Of a stretch of DNA of 64,000 nucleotides, positions 10,219-22,318 are shown in pieces. The stretch comes from Coxiellaceae bacterium (GTDB lineage Bacteria > Pseudomonadota > Gammaproteobacteria > UBA9339): assembly GCA_031263815.1 (NCBI GenBank), contig JAISFD010000016.1, positions 1 to 64,000 on the forward strand, given 5' to 3'. Position numbers and translations under genes: made by a program. Positions within the stretch are counted from its first letter, which is position 1. Every line of letters begins with the position of its first letter. The notes beneath the pieces were generated by a model, which ran no database searches, had not been told where the DNA came from, and saw nothing but the letters and a program-made list of their open reading frames with translations.

Positions 10219-10530
10219 ATGACTCTAAAAAATTATTATTCATGGAATGGTAATAGTCTTTCACTAGAACTACATATACAAACCAAAGCTCGGAAAAACG
10301 CCATCATTGGAGTTCACAACAAGCGTTTAAAAATTGCTATTACTGCAGCTCCAAGTGCGGGCAAAGCAAACAACTACCTCATAAAATTCCTCGCAACATA
10401 TTTTAATGTTACACAAAACCGGATAAAAATTATTAAGGGACTTACCAATAAATATAAAACTGTCTTAATCTCCAACCCTACAAATAAAATAGGTTTCCCT
10501 TGCATTATGGTTCAAAATAAGTTGAAATAA
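10219..10530 (+). CDS. DUF167/YggU family protein
   Basis: LHIQTKARKNAIIGVHNKRLKIAITAAPSAGKANNYLIKFLA, typical DUF167. Confidence 0.88.
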   Translation: MTLKNYYSWNGNSLSLELHIQTKARKNAIIGVHNKRLKIAITAAPSAGKANNYLIKFLATYFNVTQNRIKIIKGLTNKYKTVLISNPTNKIGFPCIMVQNKLK

Positions 10531-10566
10531 TATAATAAATCACCATCTAATTTAAGGAGGAAACCA

Positions 10567-10896
10567 ATGAATGAAAATACCAAAATTATCACTGATGATT
10601 CTTTTGCCGATGAAGTACTACAATCTAAAATTCCAGTTTTAGTAGACTTTTGGGCTGAATGGTGTGGCCCATGTAAAACGATTGCTCCTATCATAGATAG
10701 TGTAGCTAGTGAGTTTGTTGATAAAATAAAATTTGCAAAAGTAAATGTCGATGAAAATAATAAAACATCTACCAACTATAATATCCGTGGTATTCCAACT
10801 CTAATTCTATTTAAAGACGGTAAAATTGTGGCAACTAAAACTGGGGCTTTAACTAAACCTCAATTAATAGACTTTATCAATACCAATTTACTATAA
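10567..10896 (+). CDS. trxA: Thioredoxin
   Basis: VDFWAEWCGPCKTIAPIID active site; SD aaggagg upstream. Confidence 0.97.
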   Translation: MNENTKIITDDSFADEVLQSKIPVLVDFWAEWCGPCKTIAPIIDSVASEFVDKIKFAKVNVDENNKTSTNYNIRGIPTLILFKDGKIVATKTGALTKPQLIDFINTNLL

Positions 10897-11129
10897 CTCC
10901 AATATGATTTATCTCTATGATTTTTAGCTAATTGAGTAATAAACAAAACAGAACAAATAAAAACTTGACGGAGTTAAAATCAACATTATAATTTGAGGCA
11001 ATCTTTCCAGTTAAAATAACCAATTAAATGCATTGAGTTTAATGATGTAAAATTCCATCCCTCAGTTTCTAAAGTTCCGGGATTTTTATAAACAATAATT
11101 CATTTTTATAACTTTTAATAAATTAAAAT

Positions 11130-12590
11130 ATGCGAGAAAAGAATAATTCATCTCCCTTAATAATAAAGAGCAGTAGTACTACCAAAAATCATACTAGTAA
11201 TGTGAAATTATCGATACCATCAGAAGTAGTAGAGTCCGAACCAAAGATTTTAACTGCAACTGCTAGTCACGATACTAAAGCTAAATCTGAAGAAAACACA
11301 AAAAAGTCTCTAGCAGAAATCAAAATAACTAGTCTTACTGAACTTAAAACTAAAACTCCAAATGAGTTGATGGATTTAGCTCATAATTTAGGGGTTGAAA
11401 ACATTGCCCGTATGCGCAAACAAGATATGATTTTTGCAATCTTAAAAGCGCATGCCCAAAATAATAAAGATATCTTTGGTGATGGTGTATTAGAAATATT
11501 GCCCGATGGGTTTGGTTTCTTACGATCTGGTGATAGTTCATATTTGGCTGGCCCCGATGATATTTATGTATCACCTAGTCAAATCAGGCGCTTTAACTTA
11601 AGGACAGGTGATACCATTTCAGGAAAGATTCGGCCGCCTAAAGATAATGAACGCTACTTCGCTTTATTGCAAGTAGATAAAATTAATTTTGATGATCCAG
11701 AAAACACTACTCATAAAATTCTATTCGAAAACCTTACCCCACTCTTCGCCAATAAACGTCTTAAAATGGAACGGGGTAATGGATGTTCAGAAGACATCAC
11801 CGCAAGAATTATCGACCTTGTGGCGCCAATAGGAAAAGGACAACGTGGCTTAATTGTATCACCACCAAAAGCTGGCAAAACTATTATGTTGCAAAATATC
11901 GCACATTCCATTACGGCAAACCATCCTGAGTGCTATCTTATTGTATTACTCATTGATGAACGCCCAGAAGAAGTTACCGATATGTCTCGCTCGGTCAGAG
12001 GCGAAGTTATAGCTAGTACCTTTGACGAACCAGCAACTCGACACATTCAAGTAGCAGAAATGGTCATAGAAAAAGCTAAACGTTTAACCGAACACAAAAA
12101 AGATGTAGTTATTTTACTAGATTCAATCACCAGGCTTGCCCGTGCTTATAATACAGCAAGCCCCGCTTCCGGTAAGGTACTAACCGGCGGTGTCGATGCT
12201 AATGCTTTGCAACGCCCCAAAAGGTTTTTCGGTGCTGCACGTAATATTGAAGAGGGTGGTAGTCTAACTATTATTGCAACTGCTCTAGTTGATACTGGCT
12301 CAAAAATGGATGAAGTGATATACGAAGAATTCAAAGGTACAGGTAATATGGAAATCCACTTAGATCGACGTATAGCAGAAAAACGGGTATTTCCATCCAT
12401 TGATATTAATCGTTCTGGCACTCGCCGTGAAGAACTCACCGTACCACCAGATGAACTACAAAAAATGTGGATCCTGCGCAAGATTCTCCACCCTATGGAT
12501 GAGATTGCAGCAACAGAGTTCCTTATTGACCGCCTCAAGACCACAAAAACTAACGAAGAATTCTTCGAAGCTATGAAAAAATCTGGTTAA
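11130..12590 (+). CDS. rho: Transcription termination factor Rho
   Basis: [55 protein letters not shown]. Confidence 0.98.
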   Translation: MREKNNSSPLIIKSSSTTKNHTSNVKLSIPSEVVESEPKILTATASHDTKAKSEENTKKSLAEIKITSLTELKTKTPNELMDLAHNLGVENIARMRKQDMIFAILKAHAQNNKDIFGDGVLEILPDGFGFLRSGDSSYLAGPDDIYVSPSQIRRFNLRTGDTISGKIRPPKDNERYFALLQVDKINFDDPENTTHKILFENLTPLFANKRLKMERGNGCSEDITARIIDLVAPIGKGQRGLIVSPPKAGKTIMLQNIAHSITANHPECYLIVLLIDERPEEVTDMSRSVRGEVIASTFDEPATRHIQVAEMVIEKAKRLTEHKKDVVILLDSITRLARAYNTASPASGKVLTGGVDANALQRPKRFFGAARNIEEGGSLTIIATALVDTGSKMDEVIYEEFKGTGNMEIHLDRRIAEKRVFPSIDINRSGTRREELTVPPDELQKMWILRKILHPMDEIAATEFLIDRLKTTKTNEEFFEAMKKSG

Positions 12591-12610
12591 CACTAATAGA
12601 GAAATAAACC

Positions 12611-14443
12611 ATGTGTGGCATTGTAGGTGCGATTTCAGAACGTAATATTAGTGATATTATAATCGAGTGTTTAAAACGTTTGGAATATCGTGGGTATGAT
12701 TCGGCAGGTATTGCTGTCATCAATAATCGACATGTTTTAAAATGTCTTCGTACTGTCGGTAAAATTAAAGTTTTAGTTGATCAGTTAAAAATTACACCAT
12801 TCACAGGACACATTGGTATAGCCCACACACGTTGGGCTACCCATGGTACCCCTACCGAACATAATGCCCATCCTCATACTTCTAACAATAATATTGCTTT
12901 AATTCATAATGGCATCATTGAAAACTACGAAGAACTGCGAAATAAACTCCTAAAACAAGGATTTAAATTCACAAGTGATACTGATAGTGAAGTTATTGTG
13001 CATTTAATCTATAGTTATTTACAAAAACAACATGATCTTCTTACGGCAATTCACGAAACAGTTAAAGAACTTTCCGGTACTTTTGCCTTAGCTATTATCA
13101 GCGTCCAAGAACCAAACAAACTTATTGCTGTACGCTCGGGAAGCCCAGTCGTTGTCGGTTTAGGAATAAATGAGAATTTCGTCGCTTCCGATACAACCGC
13201 ATTACTACCAGTAACTAATAACTTTATTTACCTAGATGAGGGAGACTTAGCTGTAATCGAACAGAGAAAAGTTAGCATTTACAATGCTAACTTTCGTCTA
13301 GTAAAACGCCCAATAAAATCCTCGACAATGTCTATTTATAACATTGAACGAGGAAATTATCATCATTTCATGCAAAAAGAGATCTTCGAACAACCACATG
13401 TACTCGCTGATACTCTAGAAGAAAGACTACTAGAAAATGAGATTCCAGCTGAAATTTTTGGTAATTCTGCTAAAGATATTTTTAGTAAAACTGAAAAACT
13501 ACAAATCATCGCTTGTGGTTCAAGTTTACATTCAGCTATGACAGGAAAATACTGGTTAGAAAAATTAACCCAAATTCCTTGCGGGGTAGAATTTGCCAGT
13601 GAATTTCGTTATCGAGAAACAGTAACGGAACCTAATACCTTATTCATTACCATTTCACAATCAGGTGAGACCGCAGATACTCTGGCAGCCTTACGCAAAG
13701 CTAAAAAACTACCATTTCTAGCTACTCTTACGATTTGTAATGTTCCAGAAAGCTCTTTAGTCCATGAATCAGATTTAGTATTTATGACTAGAGCAGGAGT
13801 TGAAATTGGGGTAGCTACGACTAAATCTTTCACCGCCCAATTAACTGCCCTTTTAATGTTGGCTATATCCCTTGGAAAATACCGCGGCCTTAGTTCAACA
13901 ATTATCCAACAACTAATTAAGCAACTAAAACATTTGCCATTTCTAGCCGAACAAGCTCTAAAATTAAATGGTGAAATAAGCGAAATAGCTAAACTTTTGG
14001 AGCATAGTTTAAGTGTTTTTTATATTGGTCGAGGTATTAGTTACCCTATTGCTATGGAAGGTGCACTAAAAATAAAAGAAATTTCATATATTCACGCAGA
14101 AAGCTATCCAGCAGGGGAGTTAAAACATGGGCCAATAGCTCTAATTGATAACGAAACACCTGTAGTAGTAATATCTCCGGATGATAATATGTATGAAAAA
14201 CTAAAATCTAATTTACAGGAGATTCATGCCAGAAGAGGGAAACTCATCATATTCGCTGATAAATCTTTAAATTATAACAATCACCCTAATTGGCATATTT
14301 GCAAAATGCCTAAAGTGGATAAAGAAATCGCTCCAATAATTTATACTATTCCGTTACAATTATTAGCATATCATGTAGCTTCAATTAAAGGTACTGATAT
14401 AGATCAACCAAGAAATTTAGCAAAATCGGTGACGGTGGAGTAG
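12611..14443 (+). CDS. glmS: Glutamine-fructose-6-phosphate aminotransferase
   Basis: MCGIVGAIS N-terminus, TRWATHG, SIS domains, C-terminal DQPRNLAKSVTVE. Confidence 0.98.
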   Translation: MCGIVGAISERNISDIIIECLKRLEYRGYDSAGIAVINNRHVLKCLRTVGKIKVLVDQLKITPFTGHIGIAHTRWATHGTPTEHNAHPHTSNNNIALIHNGIIENYEELRNKLLKQGFKFTSDTDSEVIVHLIYSYLQKQHDLLTAIHETVKELSGTFALAIISVQEPNKLIAVRSGSPVVVGLGINENFVASDTTALLPVTNNFIYLDEGDLAVIEQRKVSIYNANFRLVKRPIKSSTMSIYNIERGNYHHFMQKEIFEQPHVLADTLEERLLENEIPAEIFGNSAKDIFSKTEKLQIIACGSSLHSAMTGKYWLEKLTQIPCGVEFASEFRYRETVTEPNTLFITISQSGETADTLAALRKAKKLPFLATLTICNVPESSLVHESDLVFMTRAGVEIGVATTKSFTAQLTALLMLAISLGKYRGLSSTIIQQLIKQLKHLPFLAEQALKLNGEISEIAKLLEHSLSVFYIGRGISYPIAMEGALKIKEISYIHAESYPAGELKHGPIALIDNETPVVVISPDDNMYEKLKSNLQEIHARRGKLIIFADKSLNYNNHPNWHICKMPKVDKEIAPIIYTIPLQLLAYHVASIKGTDIDQPRNLAKSVTVE

Positions 14444-14483
14444 ATTCCTGTAGTTCATAGCAGTAATAGTGAAGAAATAAAAT

Positions 14484-15824
14484 ATGCGCAAATGGCTATC
14501 ATCTCTCAGTTATATTTCAATAAATTTTATCGCCATATTGCTATTATTACCACTCTTATTCGGTTTACTAGCTGAAAAAAAATGCGCCCAATTGGCTGAA
14601 ATTATTAATACTACTACGCCATTCAATGCAAAAATAATTAACTACCAACGAGGTTGGTTTAGTGCTACTGCTACAGCACAAGTATCTCTTGAGAAACTAG
14701 AGATCTCAAGTTCAAAACTGCAACCACTCGTAATTTCTGCCCATATTATTCATGGCCCAATGTTCATCGATTGGACACGCTTTCAATTCGCTCAAGCTAT
14801 TGTTAACGTTGACATTAATTTTAATGCAGAACAAAACCGTTTGTCAAAACGAGCTGTAGATGCTAAACCAATTGCTTCAGCAAAAATTAAACTCAGATTA
14901 AGTGGTGATACTATTATAACTTTAAATAGCCTACCTTTTGCACATCAAGACCAAGAAAATGATATCTATTGGGAAGGCATAAAAACAAGATCAATTTTTT
15001 CACCTCTAGGCAATCAAGTTAAATCAGACCTTGATTTTTCTGGGATTGAAATCAAAAGAAAAGATTTCGATCTCCATATAGGAAAAATAACTAGTAGTTA
15101 TCAAGGAAGTAAAACAACGGTTGGTCTATGGGTTGGCAAACGTGATCTCTTCCTTGATTCTTTCTCAACTAAAAATGACAACAACCATACCATAGCTTTT
15201 GATGGATTAGATATCCACAATATAGTAACCGAAAATCAAAAAAATTCTACCAATATTACTACCGATATCTCTATAAATAATATCAACATTAACGGCGGTA
15301 TCTACAACCACAATAAACTAAACTTTGAGATCGATAAACTTGATCAAACCCTACTTACTAAAATACAGCAGCGATTACTGTCAAGTAAAATTATATCTAC
15401 TCCAGCTAGCCTTGGACTCGACATTTTAATATCCATTTTAAACAACGGTAGTGAAATTAAGATTAAAGAAATCAGTACCAACACCCCATGGGGAAAATTT
15501 CTTTCTTCAATTACTATAACCTCTGCCAATCAAAATAATAACCCTGGCTTACTAGCTACTATAGCTAACAGTACAATTAATGCTGATATTAAAGCTGAAC
15601 GCGTTTTAGCCTTACACTTGCTAGAAAAATTTTACCAAATCATCCCATCACAGACGAAATCCAATAATCCTGAAAAACAAGCAGAAGATCTGCTTAATGA
15701 GTGGCAACAATCCGGCAAAATCGTAACGTCTGATCAAGATAATTATTTACATTTAATTTTCGATTATAAAAACAATCAACCACTAATTAATAATAAATTA
15801 TTAATCTTAACTACTCAACCATGA
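14484..15824 (+). CDS. DUF945 (YdgA-like) family protein
   Basis: N-terminal TM, NYQRGWFSATATAQVSLE typical of DUF945. Confidence 0.8.
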   Translation: MRKWLSSLSYISINFIAILLLLPLLFGLLAEKKCAQLAEIINTTTPFNAKIINYQRGWFSATATAQVSLEKLEISSSKLQPLVISAHIIHGPMFIDWTRFQFAQAIVNVDINFNAEQNRLSKRAVDAKPIASAKIKLRLSGDTIITLNSLPFAHQDQENDIYWEGIKTRSIFSPLGNQVKSDLDFSGIEIKRKDFDLHIGKITSSYQGSKTTVGLWVGKRDLFLDSFSTKNDNNHTIAFDGLDIHNIVTENQKNSTNITTDISINNININGGIYNHNKLNFEIDKLDQTLLTKIQQRLLSSKIISTPASLGLDILISILNNGSEIKIKEISTNTPWGKFLSSITITSANQNNNPGLLATIANSTINADIKAERVLALHLLEKFYQIIPSQTKSNNPEKQAEDLLNEWQQSGKIVTSDQDNYLHLIFDYKNNQPLINNKLLILTTQP

Positions 15825-16348
15825 TTCGTGATTACGTCAAACGCAATCCTCCCCGTAAAAAATCTAAAAAAGTTTATATCTATATTTGGCTAACCTTTTT
15901 ATTACTGTTTTTTATATTTGTTTCCTGCTTAGTTATGCTAAATAAATATTATTATGGCCGTAACATAATACCTATTATCTCAGAACCCAAAGCTGCTGCT
16001 CCCAGCAATATAACAGCGACAAAAGTTATATCAACGCCCAAATTCGATTTTTACAATACCTTGCAACAAAAAGAGGATCTACGAAAAACTAAAAAACCAG
16101 ATGATGCTTATGAGTTAGAAATTGCTATTTTAGATAACTTCGCTGCTGCTGATCGTTTAAAAGCTGAATTAGCACTGTTAGGTTTTCCTGCTAGTATTAC
16201 TCCGATCTACAAACAAGGAATCCAAAAGTATTATATAAGTACAGGACCCTATGATAATAAAGAAAATGCTATCATCGATGCCCAAAAATTAAAACAAAAT
16301 CACATCAAGAGTAATCTAAAAAAATACCTTAAATCTTCGCTGTACTAA
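15821..16348 (+). CDS. SPOR-domain membrane protein (FtsN-like)
   Basis: Short cytoplasmic N-term, one TM, C-terminal SPOR-like domain (YELEIAILDNFAAADRLKAELALLGFPASITPI...YYISTGPYDNKENAIIDAQKLK); ATGA overlap with upstream gene. Confidence 0.82.
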   Translation: MIRDYVKRNPPRKKSKKVYIYIWLTFLLLFFIFVSCLVMLNKYYYGRNIIPIISEPKAAAPSNITATKVISTPKFDFYNTLQQKEDLRKTKKPDDAYELEIAILDNFAAADRLKAELALLGFPASITPIYKQGIQKYYISTGPYDNKENAIIDAQKLKQNHIKSNLKKYLKSSLY

Positions 16349-16919
16349 AATTCCGACTAACAAATTGCCAATTAATAATTTGCCAAAAAGCCTCTAAGTA
16401 CTTAGCTCGAGCATTGCGATAATCTATATAATAAGCATGTTCCCAAACATCACAAACCAACAAAGGTATTTGACCTGTAGTAATTGGTGTACCAGCATTG
16501 CTGGTTGAAACTATTTCTAAACCTTTATCATTTTTAACTAACCACACCCAACCCGAACCAAATAAACCTAATGCTGCCTTCGTTAAGGCTTCTTTAAACT
16601 TTTCTGAACTACCAAAAGTACGATTAAGTACTTCTGTCAGTTCTTTTGATAATTCTTGCTCATTGGTCCTACTTTGTAAACCACACCAATAAAAATTATG
16701 ATTCCATATCTGAGCGGCATTATTAAAAATAGCCCCAGTTGCATGACACACAATTTCCTCTAAAGATTTAGACACTAGATCAGTGCCTGAGATTAATTGA
16801 TTTAAATTACTAACATAAGTCTGATGATGCTTACCATAATGAAACTCAATTGTCTCTTCAGAAATATATGGTACTAGAGCTTTCTTATCAAAAGGTAAAG
16901 CTGGCAATTCGAATGGCAT
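16329..16919 (-). CDS. sodB: Superoxide dismutase (Fe/Mn)
   Basis: FELPALPFDKKALVPYISEETIEFHYGKHHQTYV, DVWEHAYYIDYRNAR. Confidence 0.97.
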   Translation of the reverse strand: MPFELPALPFDKKALVPYISEETIEFHYGKHHQTYVSNLNQLISGTDLVSKSLEEIVCHATGAIFNNAAQIWNHNFYWCGLQSRTNEQELSKELTEVLNRTFGSSEKFKEALTKAALGLFGSGWVWLVKNDKGLEIVSTSNAGTPITTGQIPLLVCDVWEHAYYIDYRNARAKYLEAFWQIINWQFVSRNFSTAKI

Positions 16920-16943
16920 AATATTCCTCTCTCCTACAGGTTA

Positions 16944-17882
16944 TTAATCAGGAAACAATGAAGTAACTGACCCTTTAGTATTTACCCGTCGTATAGTCTC
17001 AGCCAAAAGCTCGCTAATACTAAGTTGTCGAATTTTTTTACAGTTTAGAGCTTCAGTACTTAGCGGGATAGTATCTGTCACTACCATCTCAGTTATTTCA
17101 GATTTTTCTATATTTTTAATAGCATTACAAGACAATACTGGATGAGTACCATAAACCGTAATTGATTTTGCACCTCTTTCTTTCAAAGCCTTGGCAGCAT
17201 GGCAAATAGTACCTGCAGTATCAATAATATCATCTACAATAATACAATCACGCCCATCAATATCACCGATAACATGCATAACTTCTACAGCATTTCTTTT
17301 ATAACGTCTTTTATCGATAATCGCTAATTCCGCACCACGGAGCCTTTTTACCATGGCCCGAGCACGTACTACCCCGCCAATATCTGGAGATACAATAATC
17401 ATATTTTTTAACTTTTTCTTTTCGATATCCTCAAACATCACCGGAGTACCATAAATATTATCTACCGGAATGTAGAAAAATCCCTGGATTTGATCAGCAT
17501 GTAAATCAATGGTAATAACTCGGGTAATACCAGCAGCTTCTATAATATCAGCTACTACTTTGGCACTAATTGGTACTCTAGAAGAACGTACCCGTCGATC
17601 TTGACGAGCATAACCAAAATACGGAATCACAGCAGTAATGCTGCCAGCGGAAGCACGTCGCATAGCATCAGCCATAATCACGAGTTCCATTAAATTGTCA
17701 TTGGTAGGAGTTGAGGTAGGTTGAATAATAAATATATCCTGACCACGAACATTTTCCATAATCTCGATCATAGTTTCACCATCACTAAAACTACCAACAA
17801 GAGCTTTACCAAGATCAATCTGTAGATGAGCAGCCACTTTTTTCGCTAAAGCAACATTAGCATTACCAGTAAATAGTTTCAT
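16944..17882 (-). CDS. prs: Ribose-phosphate pyrophosphokinase
   Basis: [39 protein letters not shown]. Confidence 0.97.
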   Translation of the reverse strand: MKLFTGNANVALAKKVAAHLQIDLGKALVGSFSDGETMIEIMENVRGQDIFIIQPTSTPTNDNLMELVIMADAMRRASAGSITAVIPYFGYARQDRRVRSSRVPISAKVVADIIEAAGITRVITIDLHADQIQGFFYIPVDNIYGTPVMFEDIEKKKLKNMIIVSPDIGGVVRARAMVKRLRGAELAIIDKRRYKRNAVEVMHVIGDIDGRDCIIVDDIIDTAGTICHAAKALKERGAKSITVYGTHPVLSCNAIKNIEKSEITEMVVTDTIPLSTEALNCKKIRQLSISELLAETIRRVNTKGSVTSLFPD

Positions 17883-17904
17883 ATTTTGTAGTTATCCTCT
17901 TCAA

Positions 17905-17980
17905 TGGCTGGGGCGCCAGGATTCGAACCTGGGAATGCTGGAATCAAAATCCAGTGCCTTACCAACTTGGCGACGCCCCA
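17905..17980 (-). tRNA. tRNA-Gln (TTG)
   Basis: Reverse complement TGGGGCGTCGCCAAGTTGGTAAGGCACTGGATTTTGATTCCAGCATTCCCAGGTTCGAATCCTGGCGCCCCAGCCA; cloverleaf with encoded CCA; next to prs. Confidence 0.97.
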
Positions 17981-18028
17981 AAAAATAACCAAAACACAAT
18001 TTTAATAATAAATGAAAATCAAGGGGGG

Positions 18029-19912
18029 TCAAGCACAATAAACTAACAAAATTGAGATAGCGGCAGGAGTTATTCCCGAGATTCTAGAAGCTTGACCTAA
18101 AGTTAAAGGACGATATTTCTTCAGCTTTTGTTTCACCTCATTTGATAACCCTTTAATCAAATCATAATCAAAATCTAGAGGAATCCTAGTATTTTCATGT
18201 CGTTGATATCTTTCTATTTCAAGACGTTGTTTCGCAATATACCCTGCATATTTCATCTGAATTTCTATCTGCATATAAACATCTTTAGGAACATCAGTTC
18301 CAGTAATACAACCACACTCTATTAGCTGCGTATAATTAATATTCGCTCTACCTAGTAAATCAATAGCTCGATAATTACGTTCATAAGATTGATTAGTAAG
18401 TACACTAAGTATTTGGTTTTCCTTAGTATTGGGCCTTATCCAAATATTTTGTAACCTATTCTTTTCTGTTTCAATAGCATTGAATTTCTTCAAAAAAACC
18501 TGGTATCGCTCCTCATCTATCGTGCCAAGCTTATAACCAATATCAGTTAAACGTAAATCAGCATTATCTTCTCGCAATATCAAGCGGTACTCTGCTCTAC
18601 TAGTAAACATTCTATAAGGCTCAGATGTCCCACGTGTTAATAGATCATCTATCATTACCCCAATATAAGCTTCATCTCTTTTAGGATACCATGATTCTTT
18701 ATCTCGAAGCTTTAAAACAGCATTGATACCAGCAATTAATCCTTGGGCTGCTGCTTCCTCATATCCTGTAGTACCGTTAATTTGCCCCGCAAAAAATAAG
18801 CCACCAATCGCTTTAGTCTCAAGAGTGGGCTTAAGATCTCGGGGATCAAAAAAATCATATTCAATAGCATAACCAGGTCTAAACAAACTAGCATTCTCGA
18901 GACCCTTCATACTATGTACGAAATCTATTTGCACCTCGTATGGTAAGCTTGTTGAGATTCCATTAGGATATACCTCATTAGTTGTTAGCCCTTCAGGTTC
19001 AAGAAAAACCTGATGAGAAGTTTTATCAGCAAAACGATGAATTTTATCTTCAATTGATGGACAATAACGGGGACCTGTACCTTTAATCACACCAGTAAAA
19101 AGCGGTGAACGATTCAAATTTTTACGGATTATTGCATGAGTATTTTCATTGGTATGAGTAATAAAACAGGATAGCTGCTTTGGATGCTCATTAATATTCC
19201 CTAAAAATGAAAATACTGGTAAAGGCTCATCACTACATTGCTTAGTCAATTGAGAATAGTTTATAGTCTTACTATCTATTCGTGGTGGTGTACCGGTTTT
19301 AAGTCTACCAACATTTAATCCAAGTGACCTTAAAAAATTAGCCAGAGAGATCGATGCTGGATCTCCCATTCGCCCACCACTAAAATTTTCTAAACCGATA
19401 TGAATTTTACTATTCAAAAAAGTACCAGCAGTTAATATCACTATTTTTGCATAAAAATTTATACCAATGTTAGTAATAACTCCTTGAATTTGCCCATTTT
19501 TAATAATCAACTCATCAACAGTTTGTTGTAAAATCAAAAGATGAGGTTGTGCTTTTAGGAAATCATAAATGGCTTTCTTATAAAGAACACGATCAACTTG
19601 AGTACGGGTAGCACGTACCGCAGGACCTTTGCTCGCATTTAAAATGCGAAATTGTATTCCCGCCTTATCAGCAGCACAAGCCATTATCCCACCCAGAGCA
19701 TCTATCTCTTTAACAAGGTGCCCTTTACCAATGCCACCTATAGATGGATTACAAGACATTTGACCAATAGTCTCGATATTATGTGTAAGTAATAGAGTGT
19801 TAGCTTTCATACGAGCACTAATACAACTTGCCTCGACTCCAGCATGCCCGCCCCCAATTACAATAATGTCAAAGTTATCTTGCAAAGTACTCTTCTCTCC
19901 AAATCTGCTCAC
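18029..19912 (-). CDS. mnmG: tRNA uridine 5-carboxymethylaminomethyl modification enzyme MnmG (GidA)
   Basis: [68 protein letters not shown]. Confidence 0.98.
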   Translation of the reverse strand: MSRFGEKSTLQDNFDIIVIGGGHAGVEASCISARMKANTLLLTHNIETIGQMSCNPSIGGIGKGHLVKEIDALGGIMACAADKAGIQFRILNASKGPAVRATRTQVDRVLYKKAIYDFLKAQPHLLILQQTVDELIIKNGQIQGVITNIGINFYAKIVILTAGTFLNSKIHIGLENFSGGRMGDPASISLANFLRSLGLNVGRLKTGTPPRIDSKTINYSQLTKQCSDEPLPVFSFLGNINEHPKQLSCFITHTNENTHAIIRKNLNRSPLFTGVIKGTGPRYCPSIEDKIHRFADKTSHQVFLEPEGLTTNEVYPNGISTSLPYEVQIDFVHSMKGLENASLFRPGYAIEYDFFDPRDLKPTLETKAIGGLFFAGQINGTTGYEEAAAQGLIAGINAVLKLRDKESWYPKRDEAYIGVMIDDLLTRGTSEPYRMFTSRAEYRLILREDNADLRLTDIGYKLGTIDEERYQVFLKKFNAIETEKNRLQNIWIRPNTKENQILSVLTNQSYERNYRAIDLLGRANINYTQLIECGCITGTDVPKDVYMQIEIQMKYAGYIAKQRLEIERYQRHENTRIPLDFDYDLIKGLSNEVKQKLKKYRPLTLGQASRISGITPAAISILLVYCA

Positions 19913-20100
19913 TATGCTAACAAACTAAATAACAAGAGCAAACAAATAAAAATAGTAAAAAATAGCAATAAAATGGGCAATATTGCACCTTTTGAACACT
20001 TCAAGTATAATTTATTCAATCAAAATAAATGGATTAAGAAACGGCCGAAGTTTAAGTCTTACACGGCCAATCTAAAATAACGTAAAAAAACAGGTAAGTT

Positions 20101-20538
20101 ATGCCGGATCTAACTACTAAAGGATCTCACCAGTTTTGGCGCGAGTATCCAGATCGCACAATTTATAAAATGGTCGCTTTCATGGAAGGTGTAGAAAGTT
20201 GGACTTTCGATGGCAATCCTGAACTAGAACAAGCCTTAACAAAACTATCCTCTGCTCTTGATAATGTTGGAAATATTGATCTCCAAGAAGAGGATAAGCT
20301 CATTCAAATATCCTTGTATATAAAAATGGGACGTGCATTAAAATTGGTCCAATGCCTAGACATAGCTCACCCTGGTGCAGCATCAAAAGTACTTATGTAC
20401 GCCGAAGCTAATCAGAAAAAAAATAATGATATTTTTGCATTATTTCTGCGACGGAATGTTGTATTCGAACGCTTACGTTTGTTTAACCGTATTTTTTCCG
20501 AAGAACGTCTAGCAAGTATTCAAAAAGTTCTGGAGTGA
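20101..20538 (+). CDS. icmW: Dot/Icm T4BSS adaptor IcmW
   Basis: MPDLTTKGSHQFWREYPDRTIYKMVAFMEGVESWTFDGNPELE...HPGAASKVLMYAE...FLRRNVVFERLRLFNRIF, IcmW-like along full length. Confidence 0.93.
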   Translation: MPDLTTKGSHQFWREYPDRTIYKMVAFMEGVESWTFDGNPELEQALTKLSSALDNVGNIDLQEEDKLIQISLYIKMGRALKLVQCLDIAHPGAASKVLMYAEANQKKNNDIFALFLRRNVVFERLRLFNRIFSEERLASIQKVLE

Positions 20539-20542
20539 ACTT

Positions 20543-20938
20543 ATGTGTAACATATTGAAAATAATGACTTTGATTTTATTGTTTCCAGTTATAGCATATG
20601 CAAAAACTTGTTCTCCCGATGATATCAATTGCAAAATTGAACAACTTCAACTGCAAGCTATAATAAGCAGTGGAGTGAAACCCACAAAAGTTGTTGAAAC
20701 ACCACCACCAGTAAACAGTAAAAAGAAAGATCCAGAAGATACCAAATCAAAACCATTTAAGATACCAATACCAATAACAATTCCTACTACTCAACAAACG
20801 ACCCACCAAGATACACCTACAGACGCTGTAGACTTGGATAGACAAGACAATGAAAATCAAGCAAATGATTCTATACCAGAAATGCAACCCCAACAGCAGG
20901 AATTACCACTACAATCGAGAGGAATATTATATCGTTAG
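20543..20938 (+). CDS. Uncharacterised secreted Pro/Gln-rich protein between icmW and icmX
   Basis: 131 aa; signal peptide MCNILKIMTLILLFPVIAYA, Cys pair CSPDDINC, Pro/Thr/Gln-rich low-complexity tail. Confidence 0.7.
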   Translation: MCNILKIMTLILLFPVIAYAKTCSPDDINCKIEQLQLQAIISSGVKPTKVVETPPPVNSKKKDPEDTKSKPFKIPIPITIPTTQQTTHQDTPTDAVDLDRQDNENQANDSIPEMQPQQQELPLQSRGILYR

Positions 20939-20965
20939 CCAATAATAAATAACTAAGAGAAAACT

Positions 20966-22300
20966 ATGAAAAAAAATATCAAATTTAAAATATCATTAGC
21001 TCTACTAAGCTGCATATTACTAGAAACTAAGGCTTTAGGGGATATCGAATCAGCTATCAAACATACAGAAATAACAGTTATTAATGCAATTAGTAAGTCC
21101 TCACTTGACACAACTAATCAATTAATTGCTACATCTAAGCAAATGACTAATTTGTTTGATAACACTTTTAAAGGGAGAGTAGAAAATGGTCAAATAGTCG
21201 CTCCAAGTACTATAGATGATATTATTAGGAAATATACCTTAAACTACTATTCATTTTTCACTACCAAAAATTTCGCTGCTTTTGATTTCACCAAGAAAAA
21301 TCAAGACAACGAAAATGCTATTCAAAACCTTCTAGTTAAAGAGCTAGATTATGTGTTACAAAAAAATACCTTAGTTCAAATTAACGATGCCAAATTCCTT
21401 CTGGCAGAAAAAATTGAAGATGATATCAACAATATCGATCAAAGTTATTTAGGGTTAGGAAATAAAAAACCACCTTTCGATAAGAAATTTTCGGATTGGT
21501 CTTCTCCATACCCCACTTATGGTTTTCTAAATAAAGATGGTTCCATTGCTAATAAAATTCCTACTGTAAGTGATTTAATTGGCAAAGATCGTTTCAGCGA
21601 CGAAGATAAAGATGATAACGGGAAGAAAGCTAAATTATTTGTTAACTATTTATTACAAGCAGCACCATCTCCAAAAAATATTTATTTACCAACTGAGGGG
21701 GAATTTGATAAAGATAAAGTAACTATTTACCTACCATATGCTGACTCTAGGAATAATACCCCATATACAGCCGTATACATATCGAAAACTATCTATCGTG
21801 ATCTAGTGTTGCCGTATCTAAGACAGAATGATCTCTACCAACAATACAAAATGGATATGCGTTCTACTAATATTCTACGGACAATTTACCTCGAGACTAT
21901 ACTACGTCCTTATCAAGAAAGACTAGCCATATATCCTAAAGACAAACAAGAAAGTTCTGATCCCAAAAATAAAGAAAGTTTAACCGAAAAAGAATCAGCG
22001 CTAGCGTCAGAAGGTACGACCAAAGAATATTATGACAACTTAAAGAATAAATCTGTTGCAGACGTTAACCTCGAAATACTAAGGGCAATAAATAAACTTA
22101 CTTATTTTGTATATAAACTTCACAAAGACAACGAACGTAATTCCCTACTGATGGGAATTAGCGCTTTACAGCTAACTAACCAACAAGCTATTCAAAATGA
22201 AATACGATTTCTAAAACCTATAGGTAAACTCATTGAAAACAGCTGTTGGACTCCAACAGATGAAAATAAAGAAATATGCCAAAACCCATCTGGATTATGA
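20966..22300 (+). CDS. icmX: Dot/Icm system secreted protein, probable IcmX
   Basis: 444 aa with signal peptide, directly downstream of icmW plus one small ORF; IcmX-like size and position. Confidence 0.75.
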   Translation: MKKNIKFKISLALLSCILLETKALGDIESAIKHTEITVINAISKSSLDTTNQLIATSKQMTNLFDNTFKGRVENGQIVAPSTIDDIIRKYTLNYYSFFTTKNFAAFDFTKKNQDNENAIQNLLVKELDYVLQKNTLVQINDAKFLLAEKIEDDINNIDQSYLGLGNKKPPFDKKFSDWSSPYPTYGFLNKDGSIANKIPTVSDLIGKDRFSDEDKDDNGKKAKLFVNYLLQAAPSPKNIYLPTEGEFDKDKVTIYLPYADSRNNTPYTAVYISKTIYRDLVLPYLRQNDLYQQYKMDMRSTNILRTIYLETILRPYQERLAIYPKDKQESSDPKNKESLTEKESALASEGTTKEYYDNLKNKSVADVNLEILRAINKLTYFVYKLHKDNERNSLLMGISALQLTNQQAIQNEIRFLKPIGKLIENSCWTPTDENKEICQNPSGL

Positions 22301-22318
22301 TATAAAAAATAATCAGTA

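Noticed and set aside
12146-12544. 132-aa minus-strand ORF inside rho
   Set aside because: Antisense to a strongly conserved rho region; composition typical of shadow ORFs.
19844-20080. 78-aa plus-strand ORF between mnmG and icmW
   Set aside because: Overlaps the mnmG start antisense, low-complexity Lys/Asn content, no recognisable family.
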